Positions 1-9,500 of a DNA stretch of 64,000 nucleotides are shown here, piece by piece (position 1 is the first letter of the stretch; each line of letters begins with the position of its first letter). The DNA comes from Proteiniphilum sp. (GTDB lineage: Bacteria > Bacteroidota > Bacteroidia > Bacteroidales > Dysgonomonadaceae). The translations under genes were made by a program, and so were the position numbers. The notes beneath the pieces were generated by a model. The model ran no database searches. It saw only the letters and a program-made list of their open reading frames with translations, and was not told where the DNA came from. The DNA is taken from positions 20,804 through 84,803 of the forward strand of contig JADMKJ010000119.1 of the NCBI GenBank assembly GCA_015478855.1, in the 5' to 3' direction.

Positions 1-73
1 ACGCCATGATGACAAAAAGCACACTTAAGAGAAGTATGCTTTCCTGTATCAATTGTGGACCTTGTCTTTTCAT
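1..73 (-). CDS. N-terminal fragment of an exported or membrane protein
   Basis: An ATG at position 73 opens a frame that stays open to the window edge. The 24 visible residues begin MKRQGPQLIQ and continue into a hydrophobic stretch rich in Leu, Val and Ile, as in a signal peptide or membrane anchor. The start lies 15 bases after the stop of the SurA-like gene on the same strand, so the two are probably co-transcribed. The family cannot be named from this fragment. In related genomes further PpiC-type chaperones or OstA-like proteins sit here, but that is only context. Confidence 0.45.
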   Translation of the reverse strand, partial: MKRQGPQLIQESILLLSVLFVIMA

Positions 74-88
74 CTTAAAAAAAAGGTG

Positions 89-1450
89 TTACTTTTGCCA
101 TCCTTTGTATTTGAATTCACATCCCTGCCAGTCGGGGTCTATACGCACATAGGTTTTATCAATTTTCTTTTGCAGCCATTCATCTACCAGCTGCTGTTGC
201 CTGGCATTCTCAGCCATCTGCTTCACAATCTGATAATCACTGTTGATCGTGGCCTTGTGTCCTTCGTTGCGGGTGGTTATTTTAATCATCGCGGCTACCT
301 GTCTGCCTTTATCGTTAAGCATGATGAACGGCTCAGAGATCTCTCCCGTTTGCATCTCTCCGGCAATTTTCGCTATATCCTGGTTCAGTTCGTTCAACGC
401 AAAGCGGGGTGTACCTGAATTGGCGCTGCGCATGTTATTCACCATGATCCCTTTATTGTTCCGTGTATCTTTGTCGGCCGAGAGAAATGTGGCTGCCTCG
501 TCGAAAGAAATCTTTTTTTCAATAATTCCGATGCGAATGGAATCCAAACGGACAAGTGCCGTATCAAGTGACTCCTGTGGTACTTTAGGCTTCAGCAGAA
601 TATGACGGAAATTACCCATATCACCCCTGCGTTCAATCAACTGGATTATATGAAAGCCATATTCCGATTCTACCACGTTGGATACTTTTTTGGGATCATT
701 CAGTGCAAATGCCACATTGGCAAACTCCGGTACAAATCCTGAACGGTTCATAAAGCCTAACTCACCTCCTTTAATGGCGGAGGGGTCCTCGGAGTATAAT
801 AGTGCCAGTGTAGAGAATTCCTTTTCGCCATTATTGATCTGATCGGTATATTCACGCAGGCTGGATTTCACCTTGTCAATCTCTTCCAGTGGTATTTTAG
901 GCTCAGCAGTAATGATCTGCACCTCCAGGGTGGTTTGAATAAAGGGCAGACTATCCTGTGGCAGGGTGTTGTAATACTTCCTTATTTCTGACGGTGTCAA
1001 TTGCACACTGCCGAAGTGTTTTTGTTGCACACCTTCCACAAGCTGTTGCTCGCGTATCTGCTGCCGCAGATCCTCGCGTATACCGGATATTTTCTTTCCG
1101 TAATACTCTTCCAGTCTTTCCACAGAGCCGGTGGATGCGATATATTCATTCACCAGGTACTCCAGCGTACGGTTCACATTGGATTCCTGTACCTCTATAC
1201 TGTCCAGCTTGGCCTGATCGAGAAAGAGCTTCCTGATGGCCAGTTGTTCTGGTATGAAACAGTAAGGATCGCCCTCGATGCGCTGATCTTGCATCAGGAT
1301 CTCCTTGCGATAGTCTTCCACTTCCGATTTAAGGATGGCCTCGTCACCCACCACCCACACGATCTCGTCAATCACATTGTTTTGAGAATTAACATACTGT
1401 GTAGCTGACAAGGTAAGCAGCAGAAGGATTATCTTAAATGAATGCTTCAT
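89..1450 (-). CDS. surA: SurA-type periplasmic peptidylprolyl isomerase/chaperone
   Basis: Periplasmic chaperone of the parvulin family, expected to help outer-membrane proteins fold and to isomerise Xaa-Pro bonds. The 453-residue product has a cleavable signal peptide (residues 1-22, ending around YVNSQ) and a SurA-like helical N-terminal domain. A well-conserved PpiC/parvulin domain follows at roughly 175-275, with the family signature around ALLYSEDP, GGELGFM and EYGFHIIQL. A second, more degenerate parvulin-like domain covers about 280-390. Length and architecture fit SurA. A good promoter lies just upstream, and another exported-protein gene follows directly on the same strand. Confidence 0.88.
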   Translation of the reverse strand: MKHSFKIILLLLTLSATQYVNSQNNVIDEIVWVVGDEAILKSEVEDYRKEILMQDQRIEGDPYCFIPEQLAIRKLFLDQAKLDSIEVQESNVNRTLEYLVNEYIASTGSVERLEEYYGKKISGIREDLRQQIREQQLVEGVQQKHFGSVQLTPSEIRKYYNTLPQDSLPFIQTTLEVQIITAEPKIPLEEIDKVKSSLREYTDQINNGEKEFSTLALLYSEDPSAIKGGELGFMNRSGFVPEFANVAFALNDPKKVSNVVESEYGFHIIQLIERRGDMGNFRHILLKPKVPQESLDTALVRLDSIRIGIIEKKISFDEAATFLSADKDTRNNKGIMVNNMRSANSGTPRFALNELNQDIAKIAGEMQTGEISEPFIMLNDKGRQVAAMIKITTRNEGHKATINSDYQIVKQMAENARQQQLVDEWLQKKIDKTYVRIDPDWQGCEFKYKGWQK

Positions 1451-1477
1451 AGAAAAATCTGTTTAAAAATAGTGATG

Positions 1478-1508
1478 TAAAAGTAGTGATAATCCACATA
1501 GCTGCAAA
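1478..1508 (-). promoter_or_regulatory. Promoter of the surA operon
   Basis: On the minus strand TTTG (1505-1508) is followed after 19 bases by TACTTTTA (1478-1485), one mismatch from the Bacteroidetes -7 element TAnnTTTG. It lies 28 bases upstream of the surA start codon. Confidence 0.5.
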
Positions 1509-1579
1509 ATAGTTTGATGGTTAAAAGTAGTTATAAAGGGTTGACTCCTTGAAATATCGGTGAGGAGTAGATATAAAGA

Positions 1580-1607
1580 ACAGAGACGACCGGATGGTCG
1601 TCTCTGT
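1580..1607 (-). terminator. Terminator after ppdK
   Basis: A 12-bp perfect inverted repeat with a 4-base loop (stem cagagacgacc) lies 25 bases past the ppdK stop. On the minus strand it is followed by a T-rich stretch (TTCTTTATAT), so it works best as the terminator of ppdK. Confidence 0.65.
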
Positions 1608-1631
1608 CACATTCCTGTTTTATCTTCCTGT

Positions 1632-4352
1632 TTATCCTTCTATTGCAGCCTGCGCTGCTGACAAACGGGCAATAGGTACGCGGAATGGTGAACAGGAGAC
1701 ATAATTCAGTCCAACAGTATGGCAGAACTTAACCGAGGAAGGCTCACCCCCGTGCTCACCGCAGATACCGCATTTAAGCGTAGGAGATACTTCGCGACCT
1801 TTTTGCACAGCCATGCGAACAAGTTGTCCCACACCGTTCTGATCAATCACGGCGAAGGGATCATGTTTCAGAATACCCTTATCGAGATACATCGGAAGGA
1901 ACTTGGCCACATCGTCACGACTGTAACCAAAGGTCAACTGCGTCAGGTCATTGGTGCCAAAGGAGAAGAAATCGGCTTCCTTCGCTATCTTATGTGCCGT
2001 AAGTGCGGCTCGTGGAATCTCAATCATCGTGCCGATCTTATATTTCACGGAGTCGCTCTTCTCGGCAAACACCTTCTGAATGGTGTTTTCAATGATATCT
2101 TTCTGCGCCATGAATTCATACACAATGCCGGTGAGTGGAACCATGATCTCCGGTATGGCATTCACACCCTCCTCCTTCAGTTCTAACGCAGCCTCAATAA
2201 TGGCACGTGTCTGCATCTCTGTTATCTCGGGATAAAGGTTCCCAAGACGGCAACCCCTCAAGCCCAGCATTGGGTTAGACTCCATAAGCCCTTCCACACG
2301 GTCGTGAATATCCTTGTATGAGATGCCCATCACTTTGGCCATCTCCATCTGTCCTTTTTCGTCGTGAGGCACAAACTCATGCAGTGGCGGGTCGAGCAAA
2401 CGGATGGTCACGGCAAAACCGTCCATGGCCCTGAAAATTCCCACAAAGTCCTTTTTCTGCAGCGGGAGCAGTTTCACCAGCGCTTCACGACGTCCCTCCT
2501 CATCTTTCGCCAGGATCATCTCACGCATGGTGACAATCTTGTCCTCCTCGAAGAACATGTGCTCGGTACGGCACAATCCAATACCCTTCGCCCCGAAGTT
2601 ACGGGCTACCAGCGCATCGTGAGGGGTGTCGGCGTTGGTTCTGACATCCATTCGTGCATACTTTTCAGCAAGCTTCATCAGTTCATTGAAATCGGCATCA
2701 ATCTCGGCATCCTGAGTGATTATTTTACCCTCATAGACGTTCCCGGTAGAGCCATCCAGCGATATCCAGTCACCCTCTTTCAACTCCTTACCGTTAATTG
2801 TCATGGTGCGTGCTTTATAATCGATCACCAGATTGTTGGCTGCCGATACACAACACTTACCCATTCCACGTGCTACAACAGCCGCATGAGAGGTCATCCC
2901 TCCACGGGCGGTGAGAATACCCTGTGACGATGCCATACCACGCAGGTCTTCAGGGGAGGTCTCTGTCCTGCAGAGTATCACCTTTTTACCATCCTTGTAC
3001 CACTCTTCTGCCTCATCAGCATGAAAAACAACCTGTCCTGCAGCCGCCCCCGGTGATGCCGGCAGCCCATGAGTAACCGGTTTTGCCTGAGCAAGCGCTT
3101 TCTTGTCAAATACAGGATGAAGCAACTCATCCAGCTTCTCGGGATCACAACGCCTCAATGCGGTTTTCTCATCGATGTACCCCTGGTGGAGCATATCAAT
3201 GGCAATTTTTACCATCGCAGCACCGGTACGTTTACCACTGCGTGTTTGCAATATCCAGAGCTTACCATCCTGAATGGTAAACTCAAGATCCTGCATATCT
3301 TTAAAATAATCCTCCAGCTTCTGTTGCACTTCTATCAGCTCTTTCGCACATGCCGGCAGTGCTTCTTCAAGCGAGGGAAAACTGGCTGCACGCTCCTCTT
3401 CGGAGATACCTTTCATCTTTGCCCATCGGCGTGATCCTTCGAGGGTGATTTCCTGCGGAGTACGAACACCTGCCACCACATCTTCACCCTGTGCATCGAT
3501 CAGGTATTCACCATTGAAGATATCTTCTCCCGTAGCTGCATCGCGGGTAAAAGCAACACCTGTTCCGGATGTCTTACCCATATTCCCGTACACCATTGCC
3601 TGCACGTTGACGGCAGTACCCCACTCCTGGGGGAAGTTATTCATCTTGCGGTAGAGGATGGCACGTTCATTCATCCAGCTGTCAAAAACGGAGCAGACAG
3701 CTCCCCACAACTGATCCCATGGATTCACCGGGAAATCATTGCCTGTATTTTCTTTCACTGCAGCTTTGAATCTTTTCACCAGCTCTTTCAGATCATCGGT
3801 GGTGAAATCGGTATCCAGCTCAATCCCTTTCGATTTCTTCATTTCATCCATGATCTCTTCAAAGGGATCTTCATCTTCCTTGCTCTGAGGCTTTAGTCCG
3901 AGCACCACATCACCGTACATCTGCACAAAACGGCGATAAGAATCCCACGCAAAACGCTCATTGCCCGACTTTTTAGCGATTCCCAACACTGCATCATCAT
4001 TCAAACCGAGGTTTAAGACAGTATCCATCATGCCGGGCATAGATACACGTGCACCTGAGCGAACAGAAACCAGACAGGGATTCTCCTTGTCTCCAAATTT
4101 TGTGCCGGTCTGCTCTTCAATCCGGGAAACAGCCTTTTCCACCTCTTCTTTCAGGACGCTGATCACATATTCTTTGCCTAGCTCGTTGTATTCAGTACAA
4201 ACCTCAGTGGTAATTGTAAAACCGGGAGGTACGGGAACACCAATTAAATTCATTTCAGCAAGGTTCGCTCCTTTACCTCCAAGCAGGTTTTTCATATCTG
4301 CCCGCCCTTCGGCCGCGCCGTTTCCAAAGGTGTAAACTCTCTTTTTTTCCAT
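1632..4352 (-). CDS. ppdK: Pyruvate, phosphate dikinase
   Basis: Interconverts pyruvate + ATP + phosphate and phosphoenolpyruvate + AMP + pyrophosphate. In anaerobic Bacteroidales it links glycolysis and gluconeogenesis. The 906-residue product is full length. It has an N-terminal ATP-grasp nucleotide-binding region (about 1-370, with KGANLAEM and the VRSGARVSMPGMMDT motif), a swivelling domain with the phosphohistidine motif GGMTSHA (His489), and a C-terminal PEP/pyruvate TIM barrel with the catalytic cysteine motif CGICGEHGGEP (Cys864). It is monocistronic, with its own terminator. A -7 element TATATTTG lies about 70 bases upstream of the start. Confidence 0.97.
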   Translation of the reverse strand: MEKKRVYTFGNGAAEGRADMKNLLGGKGANLAEMNLIGVPVPPGFTITTEVCTEYNELGKEYVISVLKEEVEKAVSRIEEQTGTKFGDKENPCLVSVRSGARVSMPGMMDTVLNLGLNDDAVLGIAKKSGNERFAWDSYRRFVQMYGDVVLGLKPQSKEDEDPFEEIMDEMKKSKGIELDTDFTTDDLKELVKRFKAAVKENTGNDFPVNPWDQLWGAVCSVFDSWMNERAILYRKMNNFPQEWGTAVNVQAMVYGNMGKTSGTGVAFTRDAATGEDIFNGEYLIDAQGEDVVAGVRTPQEITLEGSRRWAKMKGISEEERAASFPSLEEALPACAKELIEVQQKLEDYFKDMQDLEFTIQDGKLWILQTRSGKRTGAAMVKIAIDMLHQGYIDEKTALRRCDPEKLDELLHPVFDKKALAQAKPVTHGLPASPGAAAGQVVFHADEAEEWYKDGKKVILCRTETSPEDLRGMASSQGILTARGGMTSHAAVVARGMGKCCVSAANNLVIDYKARTMTINGKELKEGDWISLDGSTGNVYEGKIITQDAEIDADFNELMKLAEKYARMDVRTNADTPHDALVARNFGAKGIGLCRTEHMFFEEDKIVTMREMILAKDEEGRREALVKLLPLQKKDFVGIFRAMDGFAVTIRLLDPPLHEFVPHDEKGQMEMAKVMGISYKDIHDRVEGLMESNPMLGLRGCRLGNLYPEITEMQTRAIIEAALELKEEGVNAIPEIMVPLTGIVYEFMAQKDIIENTIQKVFAEKSDSVKYKIGTMIEIPRAALTAHKIAKEADFFSFGTNDLTQLTFGYSRDDVAKFLPMYLDKGILKHDPFAVIDQNGVGQLVRMAVQKGREVSPTLKCGICGEHGGEPSSVKFCHTVGLNYVSCSPFRVPIARLSAAQAAIEG

Positions 4353-4415
4353 TTGATATAAAGTAATGATTATTTAAATGTTAAAGTATCTCTATTTCCT
4401 TTCCGCTTTCGTCTG

Positions 4416-4423
4416 CAAATATA
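4416..4423 (-). promoter_or_regulatory. -7 element upstream of ppdK
   Basis: Minus-strand TATATTTG fits TAnnTTTG exactly. No clear TTTG lies 19-21 bases further upstream, so only the -7 half is supported. Confidence 0.35.
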
Positions 4424-4477
4424 GCAAATTATATAAAAATTGAATCATTATGGCAGATTGCTTTTTTCAATATGATT

Positions 4478-5365
4478 TTATTTCACCATCGTCACAGTAT
4501 CCACTCTTATTTGATCCCTGGGTTGAAGGAGATGAGGTTGCACCTCCCCGGTATGTAGGTCCAGCGAGTCTCTTTTACCGTCACCGAGATAGATGTTATA
4601 CAATTGAATGCCGGGAACAACGGCTGAGGAGTCGTCCAAATGAACAAATCCATTTATTTGTGTTAATGTGTCTCCGGGTATGAATCTTGAAGCAGCCATA
4701 GTGTATGTTTTGTTCTCATCTATTGACTGGGATTGTGAAATAACGGTATCTGCATACACCAGGGTTAGCGAGGCCAATAAACTGGCGTTAAAGAACGGAG
4801 GGACACCTATCACACTGAATGTAAAAGAGAATTGATCTGTTGATATGCTGGAAGAAATCTCTGCTGAATCCAACAGGAAAAAAAATCCTTTTTTTATGCC
4901 GGGCATTGAGAACGTATAGACGGGAGGAATATAGGATGGAGATAAAAGTGCCGGATTCACTACCTGTTGCGCATTCAGCCTTTGCAGCTGCTTGTCAATC
5001 TCTTTCCGGGTACGTTGTAAACGTACCTTTACAGAGTCATTCATCTTCAGGTATAAATCTATTCGGTCAGAATACCAGGAGAGAGAGGTATCCCACTCTG
5101 CCTGAGTAACATCATGAGCCCTGAAGATTTGATTGATGTAAGCTTCTTTTTTTTCAGGAGTGTTGAAATTGCCATAATCATTTTCCAGAGTGGCCTCAGC
5201 AATGTATATATCATACATCAGCTGCTCCATGTTCTTTCTGTTCAGAACCTCCTTTGGTCGGTTCTGACAAGAGGAGACTATCATGATCAACAGCAGGGAA
5301 AAAAACAGATATGAAACAGTTTTATATTTCACCGGTAATCTCTTTTTCTTTTTCAAGATCTTCAC
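4478..5365 (-). CDS. DUF4296 lipoprotein
   Basis: Predicted lipoprotein of 295 residues with a basic N-terminus, a hydrophobic core and a Cys in a lipobox-like context (MIVSSC, around residue 33). The segment after it (MEQLMYDIYIAEATLENDY through about residue 115) is the DUF4296 domain found in Bacteroidetes next to lspA; its function is not known. The rest is low in recognisable motifs. The start overlaps the end of lspA by 44 bases on the same strand, so the genes are translationally close. An internal GTG at codon 12 is a possible alternative start that would shorten the basic N-terminus. Confidence 0.8.
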   Translation of the reverse strand: MKILKKKKRLPVKYKTVSYLFFSLLLIMIVSSCQNRPKEVLNRKNMEQLMYDIYIAEATLENDYGNFNTPEKKEAYINQIFRAHDVTQAEWDTSLSWYSDRIDLYLKMNDSVKVRLQRTRKEIDKQLQRLNAQQVVNPALLSPSYIPPVYTFSMPGIKKGFFFLLDSAEISSSISTDQFSFTFSVIGVPPFFNASLLASLTLVYADTVISQSQSIDENKTYTMAASRFIPGDTLTQINGFVHLDDSSAVVPGIQLYNIYLGDGKRDSLDLHTGEVQPHLLQPRDQIRVDTVTMVK

Positions 5366-5990
5366 GCTCTTTCCTGGAGAGCAACGAATAGGATAACGTT
5401 TTCCTGTAAAAAAGTAAAATCAGAATAACACCCACAGTTATTGCTGAATCGGCTATATTAAAAATGAACCGAAAGAATAGAAACTCCTGCCCTCCCACAA
5501 ACGGCACCCATTTGGGATAGGTACCGCTGATAATGGGGAAGTATAGCATATCTACCACCTTACCATGAAGGAAAGAGGAGTACCCTTCACCCCAGGATAC
5601 CAGGGAGGAGAGATGACCGGGGTAGCTGGCTTCGAATATAACCCCATAGAAGATGCTGTCAATAATATTTCCTGAGGCCCCCGCAAGCACGAGAGTCACA
5701 CTTATGATAAACCCGGTTTTATAATTATCCTTCACCAGCCTCTTGATATAAAACACAATAAGCACAACCGCTATAATGCGAAAAAGTGAAAGAAAAAGCT
5801 TTCCGCCGGCTTCAATACCGAAAGCCATCCCGTTATTCTCTACGAAATAAATCTTAAACCAGTCGGTAATATGAATAGTGTCGTACAATCCCATATGTGT
5901 TTTCACCCATATCTTGGAAAGCTGATCGACGAGAAGTACCAAAAAAACGACAGCCACGGCAACCCATGTCCTGTGAACTCTATTTTCCAT
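5322..5990 (-). CDS. lspA: Lipoprotein signal peptidase (signal peptidase II)
   Basis: Inner-membrane aspartyl protease that removes the signal peptide of diacylglyceryl-modified prolipoproteins. It has four hydrophobic segments and both catalytic aspartates in their usual motifs: Asp111 in GNIIDS and Asp181 in FNIADS. At 222 residues it is longer than the roughly 160 typical of Proteobacteria. The extra length lies between the two aspartates (about 115-170) and in a charged C-terminal tail, a form seen in Bacteroidetes. It sits in a traR-like/lspA/DUF4296 operon, which fits an organism with many lipoproteins. Confidence 0.95.
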   Translation of the reverse strand: MENRVHRTWVAVAVVFLVLLVDQLSKIWVKTHMGLYDTIHITDWFKIYFVENNGMAFGIEAGGKLFLSLFRIIAVVLIVFYIKRLVKDNYKTGFIISVTLVLAGASGNIIDSIFYGVIFEASYPGHLSSLVSWGEGYSSFLHGKVVDMLYFPIISGTYPKWVPFVGGQEFLFFRFIFNIADSAITVGVILILLFYRKTLSYSLLSRKEREDLEKEKEITGEI

Positions 5991-6050
5991 ATTTCAAACC
6001 CCTCTCCATTTTGTTCACCAATACCACGGAAATAGTCATATCACTGGTAA

Positions 6051-6431
6051 TTATTTCTTCTTTGCCGACTTAGCCTCTATACTTAACGTGGCATGAGGAA
6101 CTGCACGAAGGCGCTCCTTAGGGATCAGCTTGCCTGTTTCACGACAGACACCGTATGTCCCGTTTTCGATACGGATCAGGGCTGCCTGTAAATTCTGAAT
6201 AAATTTCATCTGCCGTTGTGCCAGTCGTCCTGCTTCCTCCTTGGAGAGCGTGGATGCACCCTCTTCCAGCACCTTGTAGGTAGGAGAAGTATCAACCGTG
6301 TCATTACCATCAGTGTTGGTTACAGCAGCACGATAATTTTCATACTCCTGTTTGGCAACCTGCAGTTTTTCATTTATGATTGCACGGAACTCATCCAATT
6401 CCACATCTGAATATCTCGTCTTTTCACTCAT
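6051..6431 (-). CDS. TraR/DksA family protein lacking the zinc-finger cysteines
   Basis: A 126-residue protein with the DksA/TraR layout: an N-terminal coiled coil (about 1-75) and a C-terminal segment matching the zinc-finger region (GTYGVCRETGKLIPKERL, then VPHATL). Canonical DksA carries two CxxC pairs there; this protein keeps only one cysteine, in YGVC, so it probably binds no zinc. By family it may modulate RNA polymerase through the secondary channel, but this form is poorly characterised. It is the first gene of an operon with lspA, 60 bases upstream of it. Confidence 0.85.
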   Translation of the reverse strand: MSEKTRYSDVELDEFRAIINEKLQVAKQEYENYRAAVTNTDGNDTVDTSPTYKVLEEGASTLSKEEAGRLAQRQMKFIQNLQAALIRIENGTYGVCRETGKLIPKERLRAVPHATLSIEAKSAKKK

Positions 6432-6523
6432 AATAAATAGTGTTTAGGGCTGTGTCTCTTTCTGGAATCAGAGTTTTATTACAACAACCGGCGTTTTTTA
6501 TTGTTCATTTATCATTTCCAGCA

Positions 6524-6555
6524 CAAAGATACATATAAAACAAATAATTCTCAAT
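6524..6555 (-). promoter_or_regulatory. Promoter of the traR-like/lspA operon
   Basis: Minus-strand TATCTTTG (6524-6531) with ATTG (6552-6555) 20 bases upstream. The -33 end overlaps the last codons of ileS, so the operon can be expressed apart from ileS. Confidence 0.5.
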
Positions 6556-9500
6556 TGTTTTTATTTATACTGATAGTCAGTGACTGATCATCAATTTCTA
6601 TTACATTTTCCTGCTGTTCGTTCACGATGATTATCTCGTCAGCCAGCACCTGATTTTTGATGTACCCGCTATTATCAGTAATAGCTGCATCAAAAGCAGG
6701 GCTAGAGGAGAGCTTAATGGTGATGCGATCTGTTATATCAAAATTCTTCGCTTTGCGAAGGTTCTGAATCCTGTTCACCAGCTCACGTGCAACACCCTCC
6801 TTCTGAAGCACATCACTCAGGGTGATATCAAGTGCCACGGTCAACCGTCCTTCATTACCCACCAGCCATCCGGGGATATCTTCCGAGAGAATCTCCACAT
6901 CATCCGTCGTAATCAACGCTTCCTGACCATCAACAGACAACATTACAGAGCCGCTCTTCTCCAATTCAATGATCTCGCTCTTCTCCATCCCCTGTATCCT
7001 CAACGCAAGCTGTTTCATTATTTTCCCGTAACGAGGACCCAGTTTTTTGAAATCTGGCTTCACCCTTTTCACAAGCATCTCATTAGCCGAGTCCACAAAC
7101 TTGAGTTCTTTTACATTCACCTCATTTAGAATCAGCGTTTCAATAGCCTGGATATTTCTTTTCTGTGCTTCATCCACCATCGGGATCATGATTTTAGAGA
7201 GTGGTTGCCGCACTTTTATGTTTACCTTCCTACGCAGTGCAAGCACGATGGAGGAAGCTGTTTGCGCCAGATACATCTGCTCTTCAAGCTGTTTATCAAT
7301 CAGCGAAGCATCAGCCACCGGGAAATCAGCCAGGTGCACCGATTCAAAATGTTCACTTCCGGTTGTGGCCGTCAAATCGAGATAGAGTCTGTCGGCATAG
7401 AATGGAGCAATGGGTGCCATCAGTTTCGCTACCGTCACCAGGCACTGATACAATGTTTGATAAGCCGAGAGTTTATCATCGGTCATCTCCCCGCCCCAGA
7501 AACGTTTGCGGTTCAAACGAACGAACCAGTTACTGAGATTATCACTCACAAAATCAGAAATGGCACGTCCCGCTTTTGTAGGTTCATAGGTACTGTATCC
7601 CAGCTCTACCTCTTCCACCAGCGTGTTCAGCAGTGATATGATCCAGCGGTCAATTTCAGGACGTTCATCAATGGCTATCTGCGGGTATTGGTTGCGGAAA
7701 TCATCCACATTGGCATATAGCACAAAGAAGGAATAGGTGTTGTAAAGCGTTCCGAAGAACTTGCGACGCGCCTCTTCCACCCCTTCAATATCAAACTTCA
7801 GGTTATCCCATGGTGCAGCGTTGGTGATCATGTACCACCGCAGCGGATCGGAACCATGCTTCTCAATCGTTTCAAAAGGATCCACGGCATTTCCTAATCG
7901 TTTGGACATCTTATTCCCGTTTTTATCGAGCACAAGCCCGTTGGAAATAACATTTTTAAATGCTACACTACCTTTCACCATCGATGCAATAGCATGCAGG
8001 GTGTAAAACCATCCCCGCGTCTGATCCACTCCCTCGGCAATAAAATCGGCAGGGAACACTTTCTGAAACTCCTCTTCACCGTTATGAGGATAAAAAACCT
8101 GCGCAAACGGCATGGCTCCACTGTCGAACCAGACATCTATAAGATCTGTCTCGCGATACATCGCCTTGCCACTGTCAGACACCAGAACGATCTGGTCTAC
8201 ATAGGGGCGATGGAGATCAATCTGATCATATGCCAGTGCTTTATAGTCCTGGAGATGTAACTCTTTCCAGGGCAACTCCGTCATCATACCGGCATCCAGC
8301 GCCTTCTGCAGCTCATCCTGCAACTCTTTCACAGAACCGATACACTTTTCCTCTTTTCCGTCTTCGCTGCGCCAGATAGGCAGGGGCGTACCCCAGTAGC
8401 GACTGCGGCTCAGGTTCCAGTCCTGCAGGTTCTCGAGCCACTTTCCGAAACGGCCCGTCCCGGTGGACTGGGGTTTCCAGTTGATCGTGTTGTTCAGCTC
8501 AATCATTTTCTCGCGACAGGCTGTTGTACGGATAAACCAGCTATCGAGCGGGTAATAGAGCACAGGTTTGTCAGTACGCCAGCAATGCGGATAACTATGC
8601 ACATGCTTCTCAATGCGGAAAGCCCTGTTTTGCTGTTTCAGCATGACCGACAGATCCACATCGAGGGTCGTATCATCATCTGTGAGAGAGTCATCATAGG
8701 CATTCTTCACGTATCTCCCGGCAAACGCAGTATACAACGCAACATTCACATTGTTTTGTACAAACTGGGGGTCGAGCTCATTCAAAGAGTAAAACTTTCC
8801 GGTCAGGTCTACCATAGGCCTGTCTATTCCTTCTGTGTCGGTCAGCGTCAACCCGGGCACATCATTTTCTTTCCCCACCTTCGCATCATCAGCACCAAAT
8901 GTGGGAGCTATATGCACGATCCCGGTACCATCTTCAGTGGTTACGAAATCACCGGTCACTACTTTAAACGCACGGTCGGTTACATTTACCCAGGGTATAA
9001 GCTGTTCATATCTGATGCCGGCAAGTTCAGTACCTTTCCACATTTTATCAAGCACCCTGTATGGAATGTTTTTATCTCCCGGTTTGTATTCATCGAGAGA
9101 CAATGATTCATTTTTTGTATTGAAATAGAGGTGAAGCAGGTTTTTGGCCAATATTACCGTTATCGGCTTCCCTGTATACTGATTGTAGGTCTGTACAGCA
9201 ATATAATCAATGTTTTTCCCTACAGCCAGCAACATATTGGAGGGCAGGGTCCATGGTGTGGTTGTCCATGCCAGGAAGAATGGTTCGCCAAAAGCACTCC
9301 ACTCGGGCAGCGGCTCTTTAATTAGGAATTGTGCTGTACAGGTGGTATCCTTCACGTCGCGATAGCATCCCGGCTGGTTCAGTTCATGGGTACTCAACCC
9401 GGTGCCGGCAGCAGGGGAATAAGGCTGTATGGTGTACCCCTTGTACATATAACCGTTGTTGTACAACTCTTTAAGCAAGTACCACAAGGTCTCGATATAG

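Noticed and set aside
2364..2927. A 187-codon plus-strand frame inside ppdK, with similar long frames inside ileS (8585-9106) and tex
   Set aside because: Antisense shadows of well-identified genes, with no family motifs and no start signals.
5322..5365. 44-base overlap of lspA and the DUF4296 gene as a possible frameshift error
   Set aside because: Both frames are intact and each has its own conserved ends. Overlapping genes on one strand explain it.
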